Below are positions 46,886-55,715 of a stretch of DNA of 64,000 nucleotides, piece by piece. Below the pieces are notes generated by a model. It was not told the DNA's origin. It ran no database searches and was given only the letters and a program-made list of their open reading frames with translations. The translations under genes were made by a program, and so were the position numbers. This stretch comes from Brachybacterium faecium DSM 4810. GTDB lineage: Bacteria; Actinomycetota; Actinomycetes; Actinomycetales; Dermabacteraceae. The stretch spans positions 2,604,001 to 2,668,000 of the forward strand of contig CP001643.1 in assembly GCA_000023405.1 (NCBI GenBank), given 5' to 3'. How positions within the stretch are numbered: the first letter of the stretch is position 1; each line of letters starts with the position of its first letter.

Positions 46886-47820
46886 TTGGCGGCCTCCTCA
46901 TCCGACGAGGCGGACTCCTTGACGGCGTTCACGAAGCCGGCGGCCTTGGCGGCCTCCTCCGTCGCGAACCAGACCTCGGCCTTGGTGCGGCCATACCACG
47001 GGGAGTCCGGGGTGTGGAACTTCTTCGAGCCCTGGTTGCCCTTGATGGCGTAGCCCTCGGGGGCGGAGCCGTCGGCCGTGGCGGCCGCGGATCCCTCGCC
47101 GTAGGGGCCCTCCTCGGCAGCGGCGGGAGCGGCGGCCGGAGCAGCAGCACCCTTCGCCGCGGCGAAGGACGAGGTGGGCAGGGTCAGGGTGGCCTGGGCC
47201 ACGAAGTCCTCGAGCGCACCGGCGGTGAAGACCACGTCGTCGGAGAGCATGACGTCGTAGGTGTTCACCTGGTCCGCGTACAGGACGTGGGTGGTCGGCA
47301 GGTTGCGCGAGCTCAGAGCGCCCAGGTCGTCGTCGCGACGCACGACCACCAGCAGGTGGCGGCGGTCGGAGACGTTCGACAGGGTCTGGCGCACGGCCTT
47401 GGTCGAGGCGACATCGCCCTCCAGGAGGGAGGAGACGACGTGCACGCGACCGTTGCGGGCCCGATCCGAGAGGGCCCCGCGCAGGGCGGCGGCCTTCATC
47501 TTCTTCGGGGTGCGCTGGCTGTAGTCACGCGGGACGGGGCCGTGGACGGTGCCGCCGCCGGTGAACTGCGGGGCGCGCAGGGAGCCCTGACGGGCACGCC
47601 CGGTGCCCTTCTGCTTCCAGGGCTTCTTGCCGCCGCCGCGCACCTCGGCGCGGGTCTTGGCCTTGTGGGTGCCCTGACGTGCGGCCGCCTGCTGGGCGAC
47701 GACCACCTGGTGGATCAGGGGAACGTTGGTCTGCACGTCGAAGATCGACGCAGGCAGCTCGACGGAGCCGGACTTCTTGCCGGCCGGATCGAGCACGTCG
47801 ACGGTCAGATTCGCTGCCAT
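46882..47820 (-). CDS. rplD: 50S ribosomal protein L4 with extra C-terminal domain
   Basis: Residues 1-~212 are a normal L4, with the tunnel loop [30 protein letters not shown] (~61-90) and the end [11 protein letters not shown]. Ordinary L4 stops near 205-220 aa, but this one has 312. After an Ala/Pro/Gly linker (213-252), a compact segment follows at ~253-300: [20 protein letters not shown], then [22 protein letters not shown], then an acidic tail. That pattern resembles the small 'sunset'-type domain seen attached to other actinobacterial proteins. The frame is intact through to the rplW overlap, so it is a genuine fusion, not a frameshift. Confidence 0.97.
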   Translation of the reverse strand: MAANLTVDVLDPAGKKSGSVELPASIFDVQTNVPLIHQVVVAQQAAARQGTHKAKTRAEVRGGGKKPWKQKGTGRARQGSLRAPQFTGGGTVHGPVPRDYSQRTPKKMKAAALRGALSDRARNGRVHVVSSLLEGDVASTKAVRQTLSNVSDRRHLLVVVRRDDDLGALSSRNLPTTHVLYADQVNTYDVMLSDDVVFTAGALEDFVAQATLTLPTSSFAAAKGAAAPAAAPAAAEEGPYGEGSAAATADGSAPEGYAIKGNQGSKKFHTPDSPWYGRTKAEVWFATEEAAKAAGFVNAVKESASSDEEAAK

Positions 47821-47825
47821 CGGGC

Positions 47826-48506
47826 TCAGGCCTCCTTCGCGGGGCTCTTGACAGCCGAGCGGACGAGCACGAGGCCGCCCTTGGCGCCGGGGACGGCACC
47901 CTTGACGAGCACGAGGCCCTTCTCGACGTCGACCGCGTGAACGGTCAGGTTCTGGACACTGGTGCGGTCGCCGCCCATGCGGCCAGCCATGCGCTGACCC
48001 TTGAACACGCGACCGGGGGTGGAGGCGCCACCGATGGAGCCGGGCTTGCGGTGGTTGCGGTGCTGGCCGTGCGAGGCGCCCACACCGGCGAACCCGTGGC
48101 GCTTCATGACGCCCGCGGTGCCCTTGCCCTTGGAGGTGCCGACGACATCGACCTTCTGGCCGGCCTCGAACACCGAGGCGTCGATCTCCTGGCCGAGCGT
48201 GTACTCGGCGGCGTTGACGGTGCGCAGCTCGACGAGGTGGCGGCGCGGGGTCACGCCGGCCTTCTCGAAGTGGCCGCGCAGCGGCTGGGACACCTTGCGC
48301 GGATCGATCTGCCCGAAGGCGATCTGCACGGCGTCGTATCCGTCGGTCTCGACGGAGCGGATCTGGGTGACGACGTTCGCACCGGTCTGCACGACGGTCA
48401 CGGGAACGAGCTTGCCGTTCTCATCCCAGACCTGGGTCATGCCGAGCTTGGTGCCGAGCACGCCGGACACCGGACGGGCCTTCTGGCCGGTCAGTTCGTT
48501 GCTCAT
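47826..48506 (-). CDS. rplC: 50S ribosomal protein L3
   Basis: A 226-aa core protein near the peptidyl transferase centre. It contains [72 protein letters not shown] and [16 protein letters not shown] 48506 is better placed behind the GGTGG run than GTG 48515. It is 11 nt downstream of rpsJ and 5 nt upstream of rplD. Confidence 0.97.
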   Translation of the reverse strand: MSNELTGQKARPVSGVLGTKLGMTQVWDENGKLVPVTVVQTGANVVTQIRSVETDGYDAVQIAFGQIDPRKVSQPLRGHFEKAGVTPRRHLVELRTVNAAEYTLGQEIDASVFEAGQKVDVVGTSKGKGTAGVMKRHGFAGVGASHGQHRNHRKPGSIGGASTPGRVFKGQRMAGRMGGDRTSVQNLTVHAVDVEKGLVLVKGAVPGAKGGLVLVRSAVKSPAKEA

Positions 48507-48517
48507 CTCCACCACCC

Positions 48518-48826
48518 TCAGAGCTTGATCTCGATGTTGACGTCCGCCGGCAGGTCGAGACGCATGAGCGAATCCACGGCCTTCGGCGTGGGATCGACGA
48601 TGTCGATCAGGCGCTTGTGCGTGCGCATCTCGAAATGCTCACGGGAGTCCTTGTACTTGTGCGGAGAACGGATCACGCAGAACACGTTCTTCTCGGTCGG
48701 CAGCGGCACCGGGCCCACCACAGTCGCGCCGGCACTGGTGACCGTGTCGACGATCTTGCGCGCCGAGCTGTCGATCACCTCGTGGTCGTACGACTTGAGC
48801 CGGATGCGGATCTTCTGTCCCGCCAT
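48518..48826 (-). CDS. rpsJ: 30S ribosomal protein S10
   Basis: A 102-aa head protein (also NusE, a transcription antitermination factor): [26 protein letters not shown] through [38 protein letters not shown] 48826 follows an AGGACG SD. It is the first gene of the S10 operon, here transcribed independently of str because of the ngcEFG insertion. Confidence 0.98.
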   Translation of the reverse strand: MAGQKIRIRLKSYDHEVIDSSARKIVDTVTSAGATVVGPVPLPTEKNVFCVIRSPHKYKDSREHFEMRTHKRLIDIVDPTPKAVDSLMRLDLPADVNIEIKL

Positions 48827-49408
48827 GGCGTCCTGTCTCTCTTCTCGTCTGGCATGGATGCAGCCGATCCCCGACACCCGAGGACGGGCGTGTCGGCCTC
48901 CGCGGAGCGCATGAGCCCAGCAGAGGACCGCCGTGTTTCGGCTGCTTCTGCGACTGATCCCTGCGACGATGCGCGCTCCGCGCCATGGGGCACGGTTCGC
49001 ATCCTCGGGACGGGCCTCATCCGGTGATCATTCGCCGAGGAGATCCTCGGAGAACGGAACCGGGCATGTCGGCCCGCGCAGACAACTCGAACAGTCTGCC
49101 AGAGAGCGGAGGTCCCCCACAAGGGAGAGGCAGGTGCGGCCCGTCACAAGGAGCGTCCGTGCGACGCCCGACGGTCCGCGGGGAGGCCGTCGTCCGCGGA
49201 CCTGTCGTCCGGGGGCCGGCGGGGACGTGCACGGCCCGGCGACGTCCACGGCCCGGCGGGGCGCCCAGGGAGCGGCGGGGCGTCGAGGACGCGGCGGTCG
49301 CGCTCGCGCCCGGCAGCCCACAGGGGTGATGCAGCGCCCGTGAGGGCGGCGCAGGGCCCGGACCACCCGGTCCGGGCCCTGCATCCTACCGGTCCCCCCG
49401 GCCCGGGC
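48827..49408. other. rpsJ leader/promoter region and ngcG 3' flank
   Basis: The 582 bases hold a plausible minus-strand promoter TTGTGG-N18-CAGACT (49122-49093) with a leader of about 260 nt, a GCAGACAACTCGAACAGTCTGC-like hairpin near 49077-49099, two ACGT.CACGGCCCGGCG direct repeats (near 49224-49258), and the ngcG terminator 49351-49382. No supported gene was found. Confidence 0.45.
49351..49382 (-). terminator. Terminator of ngcE-ngcF-ngcG
   Basis: Perfect 14-bp arms GCAGGGCCCGGACC and GGTCCGGGCCCTGC around a 4-nt loop, 27 nt after the ngcG stop. Confidence 0.85.
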
Positions 49409-50320
49409 TCACTTGTTCGTGCTCGGCCCGATCCCTCCCTGCAGCTGGCGCTGGAAGATCATGTAGACGATCAGCACCGGCAGGATCGTGATCGTCACCG
49501 AGGCGAACATCGCGCCCCAGTCCGAGTCGTACCCCTGTTGGGCCTGCATGTTGGCGAGCCCCTGCGCGAGCACGTACTTGTCCCTGTCCGTGTTGAGCAC
49601 GATCGGGATCAGGAACTGGTTCCACAGCCCCAGGAAGTTGAAGATCGTGACGCTGGCCATGCCCGGCCCCGCCATCGGGAGCATCACCTGGAAGAACGTG
49701 CGGAAGTCCCCCGCGCCGTCGATCGCGGCCGCCTCTCCGATCTCCCCCGGCAGCTGCCGGAAGAAGGCGTAGAGGAAGAAGACGGTGAACGGCAGCGCGA
49801 ACCCGACGTACGCGAGGATCAGCCCGATGTATGTGCCGCGGATGTGGAGCGTCTCCATGATGAAGAACAGCGGCACCACGGCCAGGAACAGCGGGAACGT
49901 GAGCCCGGCGATGAGCGAGTAGTAGATGATGCGGCGCCCGGGGAACTGGTATCGGGCGAGCACGTAGGCGCACATCGCCCCGAGCAGCATCACCAGGAAC
50001 AGGGCGCAGCCCACCACCAGGATGGTGTTGCCGAAGAAGCGGCCGATGCCCGCTTTCGTCCAGGCCGTGACGAAGTTGTCGAAGTTCCACTCCGCCGGCA
50101 GGTCGAAGGGTGAGGAGAGGATCTCCCCGGAGGTCTTGAACGAGCTGAACCCCGTCCAGAGCAGCGGGAGGATGACCACCAGGGTCCAGATCCCGAGGAT
50201 GACCTGGGCTGCGATGGTGAAGATCCGGTCCCCGGTGCTCGGCCGGTGACGACGCAGCTCCCGCACGGACCCCGCGGAGGCGGCGGGCGCCCCCTGGGCG
50301 GTCTCGGTCCCGGTGCTCAT
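49409..50320 (-). CDS. ngcG: ABC transporter permease, NgcG-type (N-acetylglucosamine/chitobiose)
   Basis: A 303-aa inner-membrane permease of the MalG class with six helices; the first spans ~33-55. The EAA loop that docks the ATPase is QLPGEIGEAAAIDGAGDFRTFFQVMLPMAGP. It starts at ATG 50320, overlapping ngcF by 4 nt. The N-terminal ~30 residues are cytoplasmic. The operon has no ATPase gene, so a shared MsiK-type ATPase encoded elsewhere is expected, as in Streptomyces. Confidence 0.88.
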   Translation of the reverse strand: MSTGTETAQGAPAASAGSVRELRRHRPSTGDRIFTIAAQVILGIWTLVVILPLLWTGFSSFKTSGEILSSPFDLPAEWNFDNFVTAWTKAGIGRFFGNTILVVGCALFLVMLLGAMCAYVLARYQFPGRRIIYYSLIAGLTFPLFLAVVPLFFIMETLHIRGTYIGLILAYVGFALPFTVFFLYAFFRQLPGEIGEAAAIDGAGDFRTFFQVMLPMAGPGMASVTIFNFLGLWNQFLIPIVLNTDRDKYVLAQGLANMQAQQGYDSDWGAMFASVTITILPVLIVYMIFQRQLQGGIGPSTNK

Positions 50321-51294
50321 CGGACCTCCTTCTTCTGCCGGGTGCCGAAGAGCACGAGGACCGCCATCAGCATGGTGATCAGCGCCATCACGACGCCCAT
50401 CGCCGAGGCGAGACCGAACTGCGAGTCGCTGAACGCCGTCTGGTACAGGTATCGCGAGACCACTTCGGTGCTCTTCCCGATACCGCCGGTCGGCGTCATC
50501 ACGTTGATGTAGACGAACATGTCCAGCGCCATGATCCCCATGTACACCGCGGCAGTGGAGACGTTCTCCCGCACCATCGGCAGGATCACCGACGTGGAGA
50601 GCCGGAACCGGCCGGCGCCGTCGATCCGGGCCGCCTCGACCACCTCGGAGGGGATCGATTTGATCGCCGCGACGAAGAGGACCATGTAGAAGCCGACCAG
50701 GCTCCACACCACGGCTGCCATGATCGCGGCGAGCGCGAACCTCCGGTCGCCGAGCCAGGCGATGTCGAGATCGAAGCCGACGAGATGCAGCAGCCCGTTG
50801 AGCAGCCCGCCGTTGGGCGAGTAGATGAACGCGAACAGGATGCCGATGACGACGGCGGGGATCACGTACGGGAAGAAGCTGACGACCCGGAAGATCGACG
50901 CCCCGCGGATGCCCCGGATCGCCCCCCTGCTGTTGCCGCCCACCGTGACCAGGATCGCGAGCGCGAAAGCCAGGGTGATCGTCACGGTCGGCAGGACGAT
51001 CAGGAGGATGATGTTGTTGCGCAGCGCCTTGCGGAAGATGGCGTCCTGGAACAACGTCACATAGTTGTCCAGGCCGATGAACTGCGGTGCGCGCGCCAGC
51101 CCGCGCCAGTCGGTCAGGGAGTAGTAGAACGCCTGGAGGAACGGCGAGACCACGAACACGACGTAGACCAGCATCGGGACGCCCAGGAAGAGGGCGAAGA
51201 ACAGGACCCGGGACGGGGTGATGCGCGTCCGCATCCCCCGGGAGCGCGGGGCGGCGCTCGCCGGGGGTGCGACGGTGGGGACAGCTGCCATCAT
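50317..51294 (-). CDS. ngcF: ABC transporter permease, NgcF-type
   Basis: A 325-aa permease of the MalF class with about six helices and the EAA loop SIPSEVVEAARIDGAGRFRLSTSVILPMV. TM1 (~29-50, VLFFALFLGVPMLVYVVFVVSPF) follows a basic cytoplasmic start. ATG 51294 overlaps the binding-protein gene stop, and its own stop overlaps ngcG, so all three are translationally coupled. Confidence 0.88.
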   Translation of the reverse strand: MMAAVPTVAPPASAAPRSRGMRTRITPSRVLFFALFLGVPMLVYVVFVVSPFLQAFYYSLTDWRGLARAPQFIGLDNYVTLFQDAIFRKALRNNIILLIVLPTVTITLAFALAILVTVGGNSRGAIRGIRGASIFRVVSFFPYVIPAVVIGILFAFIYSPNGGLLNGLLHLVGFDLDIAWLGDRRFALAAIMAAVVWSLVGFYMVLFVAAIKSIPSEVVEAARIDGAGRFRLSTSVILPMVRENVSTAAVYMGIMALDMFVYINVMTPTGGIGKSTEVVSRYLYQTAFSDSQFGLASAMGVVMALITMLMAVLVLFGTRQKKEVR

Positions 51295-52745
51295 TCGACG
51301 TCGAACTTCTCGGCGCTGTCATCCTCCCGGATCTTGTCGATCGCGCTCTGGGACCTCTCGCGAGCCTCCTCGGCGGTGATGTCGCCGTTGAGGAACTCTG
51401 CCCACAGCGGCTTGAACGTGTCGCCCATGCCGTACCAGTCGGTGAAGTTGAACGTGAAGACGTCCTCCCCCGCCTCGGAGATCATGGAGCTCACCGAGGA
51501 CAGCGCGGTCGAGCCGAAGCCGTCCTCCGGGATGGTGTCCTTGACGATCGTCATCGAGGAGGTGAGCTTCGAGAAGTTCTCGCACTGCTCCTTGGACAGC
51601 ATGACGCGGAGGAACTCGAGCCCGCCGGCACCGTTGGCCGCCTTGCTGGGCACCATGAACGGCTCGCCGGCGGCGCCGTGGATGGCCGCCGGACCCATCG
51701 CCGCACCGTCGGAGAGCATCGGGGTCGGGGCCCCGGTCATGTCGTAGTCATCGGGCGTGGTGCTGCGCTGCTCGTTCTCGATCCAGGACCCGGAGGGGTA
51801 CATGACGGCCTTGCCCATCACCCATTCGGTCTGGGCCTCCGTGTGCTTGATGCCCGCACCGCCCGAGAGGAAGTAGCCCTCCTTGACGGCGTCCTCGATC
51901 GCAGCGAAGGCGTCCACCACGGTGGGCTGCTCGTAGGCACCCTCCTCGAGCCGGTCCAGGACCTTGGCGACCTCGGGGCCGCCCTCCTTGATCGCCATCG
52001 ACAGGGCGAGCTCGTGGAAGTAGTCCGCGGCGTTCTGGCCGCCCCAGGCGAACAGCGCGAGATCATCGCTCTTGGCCTCTTCGCCGATGGCCATCACGTC
52101 GTCCCAGGTGGCGGGGACCTCCCAGCCCTTCTCCTCGAACTGCGTCGCCGAATACCACAGCGCGAAGACCGTGTACATGTAGTTCAGCGCGTACAGCTTC
52201 CCGGAGTAGGTGCCCGGGGTCAGCACCCCGGGCAGCAGCGAGTCGCCGATGGTCCCGCCGTCGAGGGACGGAGCGTCGACCAGCGGCTGGAGCTCCGAAA
52301 GGCTGCCCTCGGAGATGAGGGCGCTCGCGTTCATCGACTGCGCACCGGAGTTGTCGAACAGGTCCGGCGGATCGCCGCCGATGAAGCGCGGCTGCAGGTC
52401 GGGCTGGATGTTCACCGTGGAGCTGACGTCGACCGTGACGGAGGGGAAGAGCTCCTCGAACTTCTCCCCCGCGTCGATGGCGTACTGGTCGCCGTAGCCG
52501 CCGTTGAAGATGACGACATCGACCGACGAGTCCTCCGCGACACCGAAGGGGTTGTCATCGCTGACGTCGCCCCCGCCCTCGGCGACCGCACCGCCGCCGT
52601 CGGCGTCCGCATCATCGCCGCCGCTCCCGGTCGCGCAGGCGCTGAGCGCGACGGCACCGGTGCCGAGCGACGCCAGGGACAGGAAGCGGCGGCGGGAGGC
52701 GCCGAGCCGATCGAGCGGAGTCATATCCTCAGGGGACGTGCTCAT
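51291..52745 (-). CDS. ngcE: N-acetylglucosamine/diacetylchitobiose-binding lipoprotein, NgcE-like
   Basis: A 484-aa extracellular solute-binding protein. The signal has a twin-arginine motif (SRRRFLSLASLG, residues 17-28) and a lipobox LSAC with Cys37, so it is a Tat-exported lipoprotein. After an Asp/Gly-rich linker comes a stretch I recognise from NgcE: DDNPFGVAEDSSVDVVIFNGGYGDQYA, then QPRFIGGDPPDLFDNSGA and KHTEAQTEWVMGKAVMYPSGSWIENE. Substrate is inferred as GlcNAc and/or chitobiose. ATG 52745 has an AAAGAGG SD; the upstream frame to 52817 is not supported. Confidence 0.87.
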   Translation of the reverse strand: MSTSPEDMTPLDRLGASRRRFLSLASLGTGAVALSACATGSGGDDADADGGGAVAEGGGDVSDDNPFGVAEDSSVDVVIFNGGYGDQYAIDAGEKFEELFPSVTVDVSSTVNIQPDLQPRFIGGDPPDLFDNSGAQSMNASALISEGSLSELQPLVDAPSLDGGTIGDSLLPGVLTPGTYSGKLYALNYMYTVFALWYSATQFEEKGWEVPATWDDVMAIGEEAKSDDLALFAWGGQNAADYFHELALSMAIKEGGPEVAKVLDRLEEGAYEQPTVVDAFAAIEDAVKEGYFLSGGAGIKHTEAQTEWVMGKAVMYPSGSWIENEQRSTTPDDYDMTGAPTPMLSDGAAMGPAAIHGAAGEPFMVPSKAANGAGGLEFLRVMLSKEQCENFSKLTSSMTIVKDTIPEDGFGSTALSSVSSMISEAGEDVFTFNFTDWYGMGDTFKPLWAEFLNGDITAEEARERSQSAIDKIREDDSAEKFDVE

Positions 52746-52950
52746 GGGGACCTCTTTCGTCGTTGAAAGGTCGGCGTGCGGCGCGCAGGCGCGCAGAGCC
52801 GACAAGTGGTGGAGCACACACTACGTGGTGGAGCGACGATTTCCTTGACACGTGAACGACCCCGAGGTCACGGTTTCATATACCCTGCGCGACCCCGCTC
52901 CTCGGGGCTGATGCACGGGCGTCGCCCAGCGGATTTCCGGATCGCTGGAT
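52746..52950. promoter_or_regulatory. ngcE upstream control region
   Basis: It contains a direct repeat GTGGTGGAGC at 52806-52815 and 52825-52834 (19 nt apart) and an imperfect dyad GTGA-N12-TCAC at 52852-52871. These are candidate operator sites for a sugar-responsive repressor. No clear ngcE -10/-35 pair was identified. The region also carries the divergent stress-gene promoter. Confidence 0.4.
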
Positions 52951-52956
52951 TACGGT
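52951..52956 (+). promoter_or_regulatory. -10 box for leaderless stress-protein gene
   Basis: TACGGT ends 7 nt before ATG 52964, and there is no SD; this rules against the in-frame GTG at 52955, which would overlap the box. Confidence 0.6.
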
Positions 52957-52963
52957 GGGAACC

Positions 52964-53986
52964 ATGAGCCAGCCCCCGCAGTCGCCACGTTCCGCGTCCC
53001 CGCTGACCGCGCGTCTCTACGACCTCGAGTACCCGCGCTCCCTCGGCGTCTACAGCACGTACCAGGAGGTCCAGTCCGTCGTCGACACCCTCGCCGACAG
53101 GCAGTTCCCCGTGCAGAGCACGCTGATCGTGGGCACGGACCTCAAGCTGATGGAGCGGGTCACCGGCCGGAAGACGTGGCCCCGCGTGATCTCCCAGGGC
53201 GTGCTCTCGGGACTGTGGATGGGCCTGTTCATGGGGTTGCTGCTGTGGTTCCTGAATCCCTCCAACCTCATGATCATCATCCCCAGCATCGTGCTGGGGA
53301 TCGTGTTCTTCACGGTGTGGTCGGTGATCGGCTACGCGATGACGGGAGGGCGGCGCGACTTCACCTCGATGACCGCGACGATCCCCATGCAGTACGAGCT
53401 GCTCGTCGAGCACAAGCACGCCGAGCAGGCGCGGCAGATCCTCGCCGAGTCCGGGGCCGCCCCCGCGCCCGTCCGCAGCCCGGCCGTCGGCGGCGCCCCG
53501 CGCCCGGGCCAGCACGGTGCGCCGGGTCAGCAGGCCATGCCCGGCCAGCAGGCCGCGCCGGGACAGCAGACCATGCCCGGCCAGCAGGTTTCGCCGGGAC
53601 AGCAGGCCGCGCCGGGGTACGGCGTGCAGCAGCCCGGTGCTCCGGGGGCCCGGCCCGGTGGCTCCACCCTGTCGGCCCCCTCCCCGGCGGGCTCCTCCGC
53701 GGCGCCGTCGCGCCCGAACTACGGTCAGCCCGCCCCGAGCACCCCGACGCCCACCGCTCCCGGTCGGGCCGGGCGGCCCAGCTTCGGCAAGCCGGCGGGT
53801 GCACCGCTGCACGAGGAGACCTCCGGCGCGCCTCGACCGCAGGGCTCGCGGTCGTTCGGCGAAGCAGGTTCGATGGAGCCGTCGGATCCCGCGGAAGGCC
53901 AGTCCCCGCAGGCGCCCTCTTCGGGGAACCCCTCGGAGGAGCAGCGGCCGCAGGATCCGCAGTCCGGGAGCAGCTCCGAGCGCTGA
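52964..53986 (+). CDS. General-stress-protein-17M-like membrane protein with PGQQ repeats
   Basis: A 340-aa protein. Residues ~20-70 resemble the N-terminal 'general stress protein 17M' domain ([47 protein letters not shown]). Two membrane helices follow at ~76-97 and ~101-126. From ~168 the rest is a disordered Pro/Gly/Ser/Gln tail, with about six hexapeptide repeats of the form PGQQ(A/T/V)x at ~182-220, encoded by 18-bp tandem repeats (53505-53625). It probably responds to stress at the membrane; the mechanism is unknown. It is divergent from ngcE. Confidence 0.82.
   Translation: MSQPPQSPRSASPLTARLYDLEYPRSLGVYSTYQEVQSVVDTLADRQFPVQSTLIVGTDLKLMERVTGRKTWPRVISQGVLSGLWMGLFMGLLLWFLNPSNLMIIIPSIVLGIVFFTVWSVIGYAMTGGRRDFTSMTATIPMQYELLVEHKHAEQARQILAESGAAPAPVRSPAVGGAPRPGQHGAPGQQAMPGQQAAPGQQTMPGQQVSPGQQAAPGYGVQQPGAPGARPGGSTLSAPSPAGSSAAPSRPNYGQPAPSTPTPTAPGRAGRPSFGKPAGAPLHEETSGAPRPQGSRSFGEAGSMEPSDPAEGQSPQAPSSGNPSEEQRPQDPQSGSSSER
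53505..53625 (+). repeat. 18-bp coding tandem repeat (PGQQ hexapeptides)
   Basis: Degenerate units of the type GCCCGGCCAGCAGGCC encode [24 protein letters not shown] and PGQQAA. Copy number could vary between strains. Confidence 0.7.
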
Positions 53987-54054
53987 GCTCTCCCCCCGGC
54001 CCCTGCCCGCGGCCTCTTCCCCACCCGCAGCCAGCCTCCCACGGCCCAGCTGCG

Positions 54055-54259
54055 CTGCACTTCTGCGCTCAGCACCGGTGTCGAGCCGCCACACCGGAGC
54101 ACAGCGCACAACTGCCACCACACAGCACCGCACACGGCCCCGCCCGCCCCGCCGCACGCCCGCCCTGCACTTCTGCGCTCAGCACCGGTGTCGAGCCGCC
54201 ACACCGGAGCACAGCGCACAACTGCCACCACACAGCACCGCACACGGCCCCGCCCGCCC
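54055..54259. repeat. Dispersed hairpin repeat, copies 2 and 3 in tandem (110-bp period)
   Basis: Bases 54055-54149 are repeated exactly (95 bp) at 54165-54259. Each unit contains an imperfect hairpin (TGCGCTCAGCACCGGTG with CACCGGAGCACAGCGCA) and shares its core with the element at 14852-14908. It lies between the convergent stress-protein and tuf genes; no gene was seen from 53987 to 54396. Confidence 0.85.
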
Positions 54260-54300
54260 GCCGCGCTGCATGCCCGCCCTGCTCAACCCCGCAGACAGCA

Positions 54301-54337
54301 GCAGGCCCCGCACCGGATCTCCCGGTGCGGGGCCTGC
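54301..54337 (-). terminator. Terminator of tuf
   Basis: Perfect 16-bp arms (54301-54316 with 54322-54337, core GGCCCCGCACCGG) around a 5-nt loop, 60 nt after the tuf stop. Confidence 0.85.
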
Positions 54338-54396
54338 CTGGTGTTCAGCTCTCGCCGAGCGAGCGCCTCACGGCTGCGGGGTCTCCCCCGCCGCGA

Positions 54397-55584
54397 TCAC
54401 TTGTTGATCTTGGTGACGCGGCCGGAGCCCACGGTGCGGCCACCCTCACGGATGGCGAAGCCGAGGCCCTCCTCCATGGCGATCGGCTGGATCAGCTCGA
54501 CCGACATCTCGGTGTTGTCGCCGGGCATGACCATCTCGGTGCCCTCGGGCAGCGTGATGACGCCGGTGACGTCGGTGGTGCGGAAGTAGAACTGCGGGCG
54601 GTAGTTCGAGTAGAACGGGTTGTGACGGCCGCCCTCGTCCTTGGACAGGATGTAGACCTGCGCATCGAACTCGGTGTGCGGGGTGATCGAACCCGGCTTC
54701 ACGACGACCTGGCCGCGCTCGACGTCCTCACGCTTGGTGCCACGCAGCAGCAGGCCGCAGTTCTCGCCGGCCCACGCCTCGTCCATCTGCTTGTGGAACA
54801 TCTCGATGCCGGTGACGATCGTCTTCTGCGGCTCGCGGATGCCCACGATCTCGACCTCGGAGTTGATCGACAGCTTGCCGCGGTCGACCTTGCCGGTGAC
54901 GACGGTGCCACGACCCTGGATCGTGAAGACGTCCTCGATCGGCATGAGGAACGCCTGGTCGAGATCGCGGACCGGGTCCGGGATGCTCGCGTCCACCGCG
55001 TCCATGAGGTCCTCGACGGACTTGACCCACTTGGGGTCGCCCTCGAGCGCCTTGAGAGCGGAGACCTGGACGATCGGCGCGTCCTCGTCGAAGCCCTGCG
55101 AGGCCAGCATCTCGCGGACCTCCATCTCGACGAGCTCGAGGATCTCCTCGTCGTCGACCATGTCGGACTTGTTGAGAGCGGCCAGCAGGTAGGGAACGCC
55201 GACCTGCTTGGCGAGCAGCACGTGCTCGCGGGTCTGAGCCATCGGGCCGTCGGTGGCGGCGACCACGAGGATCGCACCGTCCATCTGAGCGGCGCCGGTG
55301 ATCATGTTCTTCACGTAGTCGGCGTGGCCGGGCGCGTCGACGTGCGCGTAGTGGCGCTTGTCGGTCTCGTACTCGATGTGCGAGACGTTGATCGTGATGC
55401 CGCGCTGCTTCTCCTCGGGCGCGTTGTCGATCGTGTCGAAGTCACGGGCCTGGTTCAGCTCCGGGAACTTGTCGTACAGGACCTTCGAGATCGCAGCGCT
55501 CAGCGTGGTCTTGCCGTGGTCGACGTGACCGATGGTGCCGATGTTGACGTGCGGCTTGGTCCGCTCGAACTTGGCCTTCGCCAT
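54397..55584 (-). CDS. tuf: Translation elongation factor Tu
   Basis: Brings aminoacyl-tRNA to the ribosome. The 395-aa product shows all G motifs: GHVDHGKT (G1), RGITIN (G2), DAPGH (G3), NKSD (G4) and SALKA (G5). The ending [14 protein letters not shown] is typical. It follows fusA by 131 nt, with a TAGGCT -10-like box (55697-55692) suggesting an additional promoter of its own. An AGGAGG-like SD precedes ATG 55584. Confidence 0.98.
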   Translation of the reverse strand: MAKAKFERTKPHVNIGTIGHVDHGKTTLSAAISKVLYDKFPELNQARDFDTIDNAPEEKQRGITINVSHIEYETDKRHYAHVDAPGHADYVKNMITGAAQMDGAILVVAATDGPMAQTREHVLLAKQVGVPYLLAALNKSDMVDDEEILELVEMEVREMLASQGFDEDAPIVQVSALKALEGDPKWVKSVEDLMDAVDASIPDPVRDLDQAFLMPIEDVFTIQGRGTVVTGKVDRGKLSINSEVEIVGIREPQKTIVTGIEMFHKQMDEAWAGENCGLLLRGTKREDVERGQVVVKPGSITPHTEFDAQVYILSKDEGGRHNPFYSNYRPQFYFRTTDVTGVITLPEGTEMVMPGDNTEMSVELIQPIAMEEGLGFAIREGGRTVGSGRVTKINK

Positions 55585-55715
55585 GATGTTGTCCTCCTAG
55601 GACTTCTTCTCGTGGTACTTCTGGATCGGGATCGGAGACCGCCTCGACGAGGCGGACGTCCGATGGGAGCGGTGGGGGAAGCAGGAGAAGGAGCCTACCC
55701 GCTTCCCCCGACTCC
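55585..55715 (-). promoter_or_regulatory. fusA-tuf spacer with candidate tuf promoter
   Basis: A TAGGCT box lies at 55697-55692 (minus strand), with a CCGCCTC-n3-GAGGCGG hairpin near 55640-55656 in the would-be leader. The -35 region overlaps the fusA stop and is weak. Confidence 0.4.

Noticed and set aside
46882..47184. Frameshift or misassembly explaining the L4 extension
   Set aside because: The frame is continuous and its stop overlaps the rplW start as expected for this operon.
52845..52850. TTGACA on the plus strand as -35 of the stress gene
   Set aside because: It is about 100 nt from TACGGT and no -10 box lies 16-19 nt after it.
54055..54259. Insertion-sequence ends
   Set aside because: No transposase gene or target duplications; units are short direct repeats with hairpins.
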